Assembly: GCA_021821185.1 (NCBI GenBank)
Contig: JAKACU010000089.1
Coordinates: forward strand, 1-7,486
DNA from: Bacillota bacterium
Lineage (GTDB): Bacteria > Bacillota > Bacilli > Alicyclobacillales > SLC66
Length of the DNA stretch: 7,486 nt
Reading direction: 5' to 3'
The first letter of the stretch is position 1. Each line of letters starts with the position of its first letter. This document shows positions 1 to 5,770 of this stretch, in pieces. Made by a program: the position numbers and the translations under genes. The notes under the pieces were generated by a model. The model saw only the letters and a program-made list of their open reading frames with translations. It searched no databases and was not told the DNA's origin.

Positions 1-1438
1 GAAGCTCGGTGACTTTTTGCTCCCGCTGCGCTTTTTGTTCCATCATGGTCGCAAGCGACGCTTCCGCTAGGTGGCCGGCTTCCTTGCGCACGGCCAGTTG
101 CGCCTGCGCTTTTCCAAAGGCTTCCTGTGTGGCCGCGCGCGCAAACAATAAACTGTTTGCCTGCAAAAGCTGCGCACGATACTCGGGATCGACCTGATTT
201 TTGTCCACGATCTCAGCCAAAGTCCGCACATGCTCCTGTAGTTTTGCAAGGGATTTTGCCTGTTGTTCTTGCTTTTTTTCTAACTCCTGATGGTCAGCTT
301 GTGCTTTTTGGTATTGCTGCAGCAGTGCGCCGTGTTCTTGAGCAAGGTGTTCAATCGTTTGCTCCAAGGCTTGTGCTTCTATCAATTGCGTTTCTTTAGC
401 CAATAGTGCAGGACTTTTTTGCGTCCATGTTTCTTTGGTTTGTAAAAGCACCGCAGCAGCGTTGTCTGTTTTTGTGACGAATGCGGCGATGACAGCCTGC
501 AAGTCGCTGAGTTCCTTATCGAGTTTTTCCTGAGCCGCGACAGCTTCTTTTTGCCGCAAAATGGCAGGGTACACCGCTTGTGCTTGCAAGGCACGGTGAA
601 TGCGATGTTTTTTATCTTCATACTCGTCTTTTTGTACGTCCAGTTCTTCTTGCCGAATTTGGATCGTCCGCAACTGCTCTTGCAGCGTCCAAACAGTTTG
701 CGCTTCTTGATGCTGCAACTGCGCTTTGGTAAATGCTGTTTGCAAAACCGCGGCCTGTTGCTGTTTTTCGGCGGCCTCTTTTTCTGCGTGAAGCAGGGCT
801 TCTGGCGTTGCGTCTTCGAGTGCCAAAAGCAGGTCTGTTGTCTGTTTGAGTTCGCTTGCGAGTGTATTTTTCGTCTTATTGACGTGATCGACAAAGCGAT
901 AACCGTACTCTTCAAGCCCGAAGATGCGCTCAAGCATTTGTGTGCGATCGCGTGGTTTTAGCTGCAAAAATTCGGCAAATTTGCCTTGCGGAAGGACCAC
1001 CGCCCGCGTAAAATCGGCCATGGACAGTCCGATGATCTGTTCAATTTGTGCAGATACGCCGGCTTTTGAATCGGCTAGCACCGTTTGCCCCCCAAGCTCA
1101 TCAATCTGCACAATGCGGCTGCTGTGATGGTGCACACTGTGGCCGTCAGCGCGGCGAAAACTGCGATCGACACGATAACGGCTGCGGTCATCGTCTGTTC
1201 CGATGAGAAAGGTGAGCGAGACGTTGATCTGTTTTTTTTCGTGATTGACCGATCCGGCCAAGCCGTCGGGGATGTCGCCGTACAAAGCGAGTGTAAGTGC
1301 ATCTAAAATCGTGGATTTGCCGCTTCCTGTTGAGCCAAAGATGCCAAACATCCCAAGGTCGGAAAGCTCTTCAAAGTCAATCGTCTGTTTTTGTGCAAAA
1401 CTATGCAAGCCTTCTATTTCAAGCAGCAAGGGTTTCAT
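1..1438 (-). CDS. sbcC: SbcC, ATPase subunit of the SbcCD nuclease (N-terminal part, cut by the left edge)
   Basis: This is the Rad50-like ATPase that pairs with SbcD to cut hairpins and process blocked double-strand DNA ends. The frame is open from the ATG at 1438 to the window edge, giving 479 residues of a protein usually near 1,000. The Walker A motif GSTGSGKS is at residues 35-42, within FGIFGSTGSGKSTILDAL. The Q-loop segment VVLPQGKFAEFL has its Gln at residue 151 and is followed by the family block MLERIFGLEEYG. From about residue 185 the chain is rich in Gln, Glu, Lys and Ala with heptad character, as expected for the ascending coiled-coil arm. There is no cysteine in these 479 residues, so the CxxC zinc hook, second coil, signature motif and Walker B all lie off the left side. 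The start overlaps the sbcD stop by one base (TGATG), and AAGGAG lies 10 bases upstream, so the two genes are probably translationally coupled. The truncation is due to the window, not to a mutation. Confidence 0.95.
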   Translation of the reverse strand, partial: MKPLLLEIEGLHSFAQKQTIDFEELSDLGMFGIFGSTGSGKSTILDALTLALYGDIPDGLAGSVNHEKKQINVSLTFLIGTDDDRSRYRVDRSFRRADGHSVHHHSSRIVQIDELGGQTVLADSKAGVSAQIEQIIGLSMADFTRAVVLPQGKFAEFLQLKPRDRTQMLERIFGLEEYGYRFVDHVNKTKNTLASELKQTTDLLLALEDATPEALLHAEKEAAEKQQQAAVLQTAFTKAQLQHQEAQTVWTLQEQLRTIQIRQEELDVQKDEYEDKKHRIHRALQAQAVYPAILRQKEAVAAQEKLDKELSDLQAVIAAFVTKTDNAAAVLLQTKETWTQKSPALLAKETQLIEAQALEQTIEHLAQEHGALLQQYQKAQADHQELEKKQEQQAKSLAKLQEHVRTLAEIVDKNQVDPEYRAQLLQANSLLFARAATQEAFGKAQAQLAVRKEAGHLAEASLATMMEQKAQREQKVTEL

Positions 1439-2700
1439 CAGGCGTCGTCTCCTTTTGCATTCGGCTTAGCTCGGTCGTCATGCATGTCTTGTGCGAGTTG
1501 CAAAAACAACTGCGTGATCGCTTCGTCGGGTTCGACGTGGAAGCGGTCTTTAAAAAAGCGCACAAACATCTCTTCGATCGATAAGCCGCGCACCGATGCC
1601 TGTGCTTGCTCTTTTTCCAGTGAAGAAAAAACAGGTCGGATATGAATAAGGCCAGGGTGCTGGTTGCGCAGTCGTTGAGTGATTTCTTGTGTGAGTGGTT
1701 CATCGAGAAAAATCTCAAGATCCACAAACGCATCTTGGTTTTGCCTATGGTTTAGCCAGTCATAAACTTGTGCCAAGCCGTGCTCTGCCCGGTAACGCAA
1801 GAGCTGTTTGCCAGAGCAAAGCGGGATTTCCCGAATATCAGCGGGACTGCCAGGTGTGATGTCGATGATCGTCACTGATTTTTGCTGCCCAGCTTCTGAG
1901 AAACTGTAGGCAAGCGGGGAACCTGCGTATCTTGTGGGAACTGTGGTGCCAAAAACGCGCTGCGGCCGATGCAAATGTCCCAACCCGACATAATCGGCGT
2001 TTCCTGGAAAGACCGAGGGATCTACGGCATAGGCGCCGCCGACTTGAATCTGAATTTCCGATTCTGACTCAAGGCCCCCTTGCACATAGAGGTGGCTAAA
2101 GGCAAGATTGACGCTGTCTTTTTTGTAATGCGCGGATAAGGCAGAAAAGAGATTTTTCACGCGCTCATTGTACGCCTTTGCGATGATGCTTTCGTCAAAC
2201 GAGTCAGCAAGTACCTGATTGAGCCTGGCCTCTGACGGATACGGCACAGCGAGCACAACAGCGCTATGCTCGCAACTGGGTACAGCTACCTCGCACCAGG
2301 ACGGTCCTGCGGCGATGCGCTGCACGGTTTGCGTAGAAAAAGACATGGGCAAAAGCGGACTGTACGGCAGGCCGATCAAGGTGATGCCGTGCCGGTTGGC
2401 AAGCGGGGCAGGAGCGCTGATGCGCTCAGGGTTATCATGATTGCCTGCGATCACGATGACGCCTTTTTTCCCCTGATCGGACAAGCGTTCTAAGGCTTCA
2501 TAAAAGAGTTGTTCTGCGACGGCAGAGGGATTGACCGTTTGATAGATGTCACCCGCGATGACGATCAGATCAACTTTTTCTTTATCGCAAATCTGGCATA
2601 ATTCATCGATAAATTGTACTTGTTCTTCGGTGCGGTCCCGTCCTTCAAGCGTTTTTCCCAGGTGCCAATCCGCGGTGTGCAAGATGCGCAAAAAGCCCAC
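1438..2700 (-). CDS. sbcD: SbcD, Mre11-family nuclease subunit of SbcCD
   Basis: This is the calcineurin-type metallophosphoesterase that supplies the Mn-dependent exo- and endonuclease activity of the SbcCD complex. The family's metal-binding motifs appear in order: DWH (residues 11-13), GD within VIAGDIYQ (50-51), GNHD (85-88), His202 in FSHLYVQGG, and GHLHRPQ (240-246). The segment ESESEIQIQVGGA (210-222) is also typical of SbcD. Residues from about 290 to 380 fit the C-terminal capping domain that contacts the base of the SbcC coil. The length of 420 residues is normal. The start is uncertain. A GTG at 2700 gives MGFLRILHTADWH, while a TTG at 2691 gives MRILHTADWH, which matches the usual family beginning. 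AAGGGA lies 1 base before the GTG but 10 bases before the TTG, which favours the TTG; the outer bound is reported. The gene is first in the sbcD-sbcC operon and divergent from dinB. Confidence 0.95.
   Translation of the reverse strand: MGFLRILHTADWHLGKTLEGRDRTEEQVQFIDELCQICDKEKVDLIVIAGDIYQTVNPSAVAEQLFYEALERLSDQGKKGVIVIAGNHDNPERISAPAPLANRHGITLIGLPYSPLLPMSFSTQTVQRIAAGPSWCEVAVPSCEHSAVVLAVPYPSEARLNQVLADSFDESIIAKAYNERVKNLFSALSAHYKKDSVNLAFSHLYVQGGLESESEIQIQVGGAYAVDPSVFPGNADYVGLGHLHRPQRVFGTTVPTRYAGSPLAYSFSEAGQQKSVTIIDITPGSPADIREIPLCSGKQLLRYRAEHGLAQVYDWLNHRQNQDAFVDLEIFLDEPLTQEITQRLRNQHPGLIHIRPVFSSLEKEQAQASVRGLSIEEMFVRFFKDRFHVEPDEAITQLFLQLAQDMHDDRAKPNAKGDDA
1449..1454 (-). promoter_or_regulatory. sbcC ribosome binding site inside the end of sbcD
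   Basis: The minus strand reads AAGGAG here, 10 bases before the sbcC ATG at 1438. It lies within the last codons of sbcD. This fixes the sbcC start and supports co-transcription of the two genes. Confidence 0.75.
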
Positions 2701-2719
2701 TTCCCTTACCTAGTAAGTC

Positions 2720-2747
2720 TCTGTACAATGGCATTATTGAAGGTCAA
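2720..2747 (-). promoter_or_regulatory. Candidate sigma-A promoter for sbcD-sbcC
   Basis: On the minus strand TTGACC (2747-2742, 5 of 6 to the -35 consensus) is followed after 16 bases by TACAGA (2725-2720, a weak -10). Transcription would begin near 2713, about 20 bases before the proposed TTG start of sbcD. The position is sensible but the -10 match is poor. Confidence 0.35.
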
Positions 2748-2749
2748 TC

Positions 2750-2779
2750 TTGGCAGTATTTATTTTACTGCACTCTATT
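2750..2779 (+). promoter_or_regulatory. Candidate sigma-A promoter for dinB
   Basis: TTGGCA (2750-2755, 5 of 6 to the -35 consensus) is followed after 18 bases by TCTATT (2774-2779, 4 of 6). An alternative just upstream is TTGAAG (2737-2742), 18 bases, TATTTT (2761-2766). Both overlap the dyad at 2753-2771. If either is right, the far-upstream TTG at 2750, which would extend the dinB frame, cannot be the start. The first option would leave only about 8-10 bases before the ATG at 2795. Confidence 0.35.
2753..2771. promoter_or_regulatory. Perfect dyad in the sbcD/dinB divergent promoter, possible operator
   Basis: The arms GCAGTA (2753-2758) and TACTGC (2766-2771) are perfect reverse complements separated by 7 A/T bases. 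The element sits between the best -35 and -10 boxes of dinB, a classic repressor position, and close to the -35 of sbcD. It matches neither the Bacillus LexA box (GAAC-N4-GTTC) nor the E. coli one (CTGT-N8-ACAG). Operator function is inference. Confidence 0.4.
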
Positions 2780-2794
2780 TGGAATCGTATACAC

Positions 2795-4093
2795 ATGGAC
2801 ACTTCTATGAATGATGAAAACAAGCGAAGAATCTTGCATATCGATATGAACGCTTTTTACTGCGCCTGTCATGCAGCACACGAGCCTGGCAAATATAAGG
2901 GGCTGCCGACAGCGGTGGCCGGCAGCCCCGAGACGCGTCACGGTGTTGTCGTCACGGCCAGTTATGAAGCGCGCGCCTGCGGGGTCAAAGCCACGATGCT
3001 TGTGCCGCAGGCTTTGCGTGTGTGTCCCGACCTGATTTTAATAGCACCGGATTTTGACTTGTATCGCGCCTATTCCAAGCGTGTAATGCGCCTCGTCGAG
3101 GAGTTCACCCCGCAAGTGGAGGTATTTAGTATCGACGAATGTTTTGCCGATGTCACACAAAGCGTTGCCTTTGGCGATGCAGCAACGATTGCTGCGACCA
3201 TTCAAAGCCGCATTTTAAAGGAAATCGGGCTGCCTTGCTCGATTGGCGTTGGCAGTAATAAGTTTCTCGCGAAAATGGCCAGTGACATGAAAAAGCCCTT
3301 AGGCATCACGATGCTGCTGTCACAGGATGTGCCGCAAGTGCTGTGGCCCATGCAGGTGAAAGACATGTTTGGCGTTGGAAGCAAAACCAGTGAACGCCTG
3401 TGGCGCCTTGGCATCCTGACGATTGGCGACTTGGCGCATGCCGATTTGCAAAGGCTGTATCACATCTTTGGCCGACATGCGCTTTTTTTGATCGCGCATG
3501 CTAATGGCCAGGACGATTCTCCTGTGCGAAAGGAGCGTCCGCAAGCCAAAAGTGTGGGGCACTCCGTTACGTTGGCTTTTGACGAGCGAGACGCGCAAAA
3601 GCTGCTGGTTGTCTTGATGAATTTGTGCGATCAGGTGGGACGAAGGCTGAGAAAAAAGGGCCTGCAGGGAAAAACGGTCACCGTCGTCATTCGCTACCAT
3701 AATCGCAAAACGATTACGCGTGCGGTGACACTCAATGCGCCAAGTGACTTGACCGAAGACATCTACGCACATGCCAGGCAGCTTTTTTATGACAACTGGC
3801 AGGGAGAAGACATCAGGCTGCTTGGCGTAAGCATCTCAAACCTGATCAAGCAGGCAGATGGCGTTGTCTCGTCGGTGCAACTCAGTCTGTTTGACCAGGA
3901 GCAGACTGCCACTACGGGGCATGAGCCTACCGTCAAGGATGGGACAAAACTTCACCATTTGACACAAGTCGTAGATGCCTTGCGGGATCGCTTTGGTGAA
4001 GATGCTGTGATCAAAGGACGCATGCTGACACCTTCTTCTAGCGCAACCTTGCGCGATCACCGCGTGCGCGGGACATCGTTGCAAAAGGATTAG
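2795..4093 (+). CDS. dinB: Y-family translesion DNA polymerase (DNA polymerase IV, DinB/YqjH type)
   Basis: An error-prone polymerase that inserts bases opposite damaged template during lesion bypass. From the ATG at 2795 it is 432 residues, within the family range. Catalytic acidic residues are Asp17 in HIDMNAFY and Asp114-Glu115 in SIDECFADVT. Tyr22 aligns with the steric-gate residue that excludes ribonucleotides. SYEARACGVKATM gives the finger region, and CSIGVGSNKFLAKMASD is the usual palm segment. MFGVGSKTSERLWRLGI is the helix-hairpin-helix thumb, and about 250-355 is the little finger. QLSLF at 362-366 is a sliding-clamp binding motif, followed by a roughly 65-residue tail with VVDALRDRFGEDAV, as in YqjH-like enzymes. 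The YASVE block of most DinBs reads YCACH here. GGAA lies 10 bases before ATG 2795, and an ATG at 2807 is also possible. The frame could extend to a TTG at 2750, but that is upstream of or inside the promoter. No LexA box is seen upstream. Confidence 0.95.
   Translation: MDTSMNDENKRRILHIDMNAFYCACHAAHEPGKYKGLPTAVAGSPETRHGVVVTASYEARACGVKATMLVPQALRVCPDLILIAPDFDLYRAYSKRVMRLVEEFTPQVEVFSIDECFADVTQSVAFGDAATIAATIQSRILKEIGLPCSIGVGSNKFLAKMASDMKKPLGITMLLSQDVPQVLWPMQVKDMFGVGSKTSERLWRLGILTIGDLAHADLQRLYHIFGRHALFLIAHANGQDDSPVRKERPQAKSVGHSVTLAFDERDAQKLLVVLMNLCDQVGRRLRKKGLQGKTVTVVIRYHNRKTITRAVTLNAPSDLTEDIYAHARQLFYDNWQGEDIRLLGVSISNLIKQADGVVSSVQLSLFDQEQTATTGHEPTVKDGTKLHHLTQVVDALRDRFGEDAVIKGRMLTPSSSATLRDHRVRGTSLQKD
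2899..2929 (+). repeat. 10-bp GC-rich inverted repeat inside early dinB
   Basis: GGGGCTGCCG (2899-2908) and CGGCAGCCCC (2920-2929) are perfect reverse complements with an 11-base loop. The hairpin would form about 105 bases into the dinB message. No T-run follows, so it is not an intrinsic terminator. Part of it is constrained by conserved codons (GLP and AGSP). Confidence 0.6.
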
Positions 4094-4131
4094 CCGCCTT
4101 TTAGCGACAGCGAGTCGTGCCAAGTATTGTG

Positions 4132-4137
4132 TATACT
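4132..4137 (+). promoter_or_regulatory. Candidate -10 box of the ABC importer operon
   Basis: TATACT matches the sigma-A -10 consensus at 5 of 6 positions and is followed by an A-rich stretch. No good -35 is found 16-18 bases upstream, so the promoter would be weak or activator-dependent. Transcription would begin near 4143-4145, leaving a leader of about 80 bases before the binding-protein gene. Confidence 0.4.
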
Positions 4138-4139
4138 AA

Positions 4140-4192
4140 ATAACGCTGAGTTTTTACACGATCATCAACCATTTTGTAGGCAATAGCGTTAT
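4140..4192 (+). repeat. 8-bp inverted repeat in the leader of the ABC importer operon
   Basis: ATAACGCT (4140-4147) and AGCGTTAT (4185-4192) are perfect reverse complements enclosing 37 bases. They lie just after the candidate -10 box and before the ribosome binding site at 4210-4216. In RNA the 5' end of the transcript could pair with the region just ahead of the ribosome site. It matches no riboswitch class I recognise. Confidence 0.45.
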
Positions 4193-4209
4193 GCTGACAG
4201 CAAAGCCAC

Positions 4210-4216
4210 AAGGAGG
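4210..4216 (+). promoter_or_regulatory. Strong ribosome binding site of the substrate-binding protein gene
   Basis: AAGGAGG lies 7 bases before the ATG at 4224. It selects that ATG over the in-frame ATG at 4191, which would add 11 residues and spoil the signal peptide. Confidence 0.85.
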
Positions 4217-4223
4217 CAATATC

Positions 4224-5759
4224 ATGAATAAACGAGGACTGACGATCTTTGGCGCTGCGGCCTGCGCTGTTGTACTTGGCGTAGCTGCCTATGCGTCCAA
4301 TCATCATCCAAGGCAAACACCGCGCGCAGCACTGCCAAACCAGCCGCTGACCATCGCGATTACCAATGATGTTAGTGGTCTGGATCCACAAACGACCGCA
4401 TCTGCGTCAACATTTGAAGTAACCGCGAATATCTTTGACACGCTGCTGCAAACGGATCCTGCAGGGCGCCTGCAACCGGATCTGGCTCTGTCATGGAAGC
4501 CGTCCAATCACTATACCACCTGGACTCTCACGTTGCGCCCGCATGTGCTCTTTAAAAATAATAAGCCATTCACTGCTAAAGACGTTGTTTATACGTTTCA
4601 ACGCATCTTAAATAAAACCACCGCTGACCCCAATATCGGTCATTTTTCCGAGATCACATCCGTGCGGGCCAATTCGCCGCTTTCCGTGACATTCACGTTG
4701 AATCGTCCGTATGCGCCCTTTTTATCCTCGCTCGCGCTTCCTTGGGCAGCCATTCTTGAAACGGGCACTGGGCATAAGGATAAGACGCAGCCGATTGGTA
4801 CAGGTCCTTATGAGCTCGTCAAATGGACACCGCAGCAATCCGTCGTGCTCACTCGCTTCAATAAGGCTTGGGACGTCAAACAAGCCAAGATCAGCCAAGC
4901 GACATTTCTTGTCGTGCCGGATCCAGCGACGCAACTGCTTGATTTGGAGTCTGGCATGGTGGACGTAGCGCCCGTGCCTGCGGCTTCAGCACAACAGGTG
5001 AAAAATTCGGCCAATCTGAAGTTGTTGGTGACCCCGCTTAATGATGTGCAAGTGATGGCGATGAATAACAAAGCGAAGCCGCTCAACAACATCCTTGTGC
5101 GAAAAGCGATTGAGTACGCGATTAATAAAAATGCGATCATTCAAGCGGTGGATTTTGGCTACGGCAGCGTGATTGGCAGCCATATGCCGCCAAACAGTCC
5201 CTATTACATAAATTTAAACGGCGTCTACAAACAAAATCTGGCTAAAGCGCGCGCGCTTCTTGCAAAAGCCGGTTATGCGCGCGGGCTGACGCTGACGATG
5301 GATCTGCCGCAACCCTATCAGATGCATGTGCAGACAGGTGAGATTATTGCACAACAATTAAAAGCGATCGGCATCACGGTGCATACCAACATCATTCCGT
5401 GGTCGGAGTGGCTGTCCAACGTCTATCTTGGCAGGCGGTATCAACTCACTGTGATTGACCATACGGGTCGCCTTGATCCAGCTCAACTCTTGGATCGTTA
5501 TGAGACGAACAATCCGGGCAATTACTTTAACTTCTCGGATCCGCGTGTCAACAATGACTTGATTCGCGCGTCGTATGTCCAAAATACGGCAGAACGAAAA
5601 GCGCTGTATGCTGATGTACAGCGGCTCTTGACGGCCGATGCGGCGGCCGTGTACATCCAAGCTCCCGATTCTTTGCTGGGCATGAAAAAGACCGTGATGA
5701 ACTGGCAGACGTATCCGATTGATATTCTCAATTTGCGTAACGTCTACGTGGCGCAATAG
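4224..5759 (+). CDS. Family-5 (peptide-type) ABC transporter substrate-binding protein
   Basis: The extracellular receptor of an Opp/Dpp-type importer, which captures a solute (peptides are usual, but nickel, sugars or other ligands occur) and hands it to the permease pair encoded next. It has 511 residues, normal for the family. Residues 2-4 (NKR) and a hydrophobic stretch from 5 to 22 form a Sec signal, with AYA at 22-24 as a plausible signal peptidase I site before Ser25. Family features include QPLTIAITNDVSGLDPQ near the mature N-terminus, LQPDLALSW, the block around LRPHVLFKNNKPFTAKDVVYTF (about 103-124, split here only by description), IGTGPYELVKW, and ILVRKAIEYAINKNAI. The only cysteine seen is Cys14, which lies inside the hydrophobic core, preceded by AAA and too near the N-terminus for a normal lipobox. 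That is unusual for a monoderm SBP. Start is fixed by AAGGAGG 7 bases upstream. The stop is followed within a few bases by the permease gene, so it is the first gene of an operon. The ligand cannot be read from sequence. Confidence 0.93.
   Translation: MNKRGLTIFGAAACAVVLGVAAYASNHHPRQTPRAALPNQPLTIAITNDVSGLDPQTTASASTFEVTANIFDTLLQTDPAGRLQPDLALSWKPSNHYTTWTLTLRPHVLFKNNKPFTAKDVVYTFQRILNKTTADPNIGHFSEITSVRANSPLSVTFTLNRPYAPFLSSLALPWAAILETGTGHKDKTQPIGTGPYELVKWTPQQSVVLTRFNKAWDVKQAKISQATFLVVPDPATQLLDLESGMVDVAPVPAASAQQVKNSANLKLLVTPLNDVQVMAMNNKAKPLNNILVRKAIEYAINKNAIIQAVDFGYGSVIGSHMPPNSPYYINLNGVYKQNLAKARALLAKAGYARGLTLTMDLPQPYQMHVQTGEIIAQQLKAIGITVHTNIIPWSEWLSNVYLGRRYQLTVIDHTGRLDPAQLLDRYETNNPGNYFNFSDPRVNNDLIRASYVQNTAERKALYADVQRLLTADAAAVYIQAPDSLLGMKKTVMNWQTYPIDILNLRNVYVAQ
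5602..5657 (+). repeat. Cluster of interleaved inverted repeats near the 3' end of the binding-protein gene
   Basis: Three perfect pairings share this stretch. CGCTGTA (5602-5608) pairs with TACAGCG (5617-5623). ACGGCCG (5631-5637) pairs with CGGCCGT (5644-5650). GATGTACA (5613-5620) pairs with TGTACATC (5650-5657). The first and third share bases and exclude one another. The cluster ends about 100 bases before the SBP stop. Confidence 0.5.
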
Positions 5760-5765
5760 GGGTGG
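5758..5765 (+). promoter_or_regulatory. Ribosome binding site of the first permease gene, overlapping the SBP stop
   Basis: AGGGGTGG begins inside the TAG stop of the binding-protein gene. It ends 5 bases before the GTG at 5771 and supports that start over the in-frame GTG at 5762, which lies inside the site. Confidence 0.6.
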
Positions 5766-5770
5766 CTTTC

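Noticed and set aside
944..951. GCGATCGC (HIP1-like octamer)
   Set aside because: It occurs once inside sbcC codons and is not repeated as in cyanobacteria, so it carries no signal.
127..961. Plus-strand open frames of 60-136 codons in the left 1.4 kb
   Set aside because: They lie opposite the continuous sbcC frame, have low-complexity composition and show no family motifs.
1232..1239. Run of eight T (A8 in sbcC), a possible slippage or phase-variation tract
   Set aside because: It encodes a simple Glu-Lys-Lys stretch in an intact frame, similar runs of seven occur in dinB and the second permease, and nothing nearby indicates programmed frameshifting.
2701..2794. LexA box controlling dinB
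   Set aside because: No GAAC-N4-GTTC or CTGT-N8-ACAG pattern is present in the spacer.
2750..2794. Fifteen-codon N-terminal extension of DinB from TTG 2750
   Set aside because: It overlaps the candidate promoter and dyad, has no ribosome site, and encodes a hydrophobic stretch unlike any DinB N-terminus.
4083..4102. AAAAGG / CCTTTT hairpin across the dinB stop as a terminator
   Set aside because: The stem is only 6 bp and mostly A:T, with no T-run after it. It is too weak to call a terminator.
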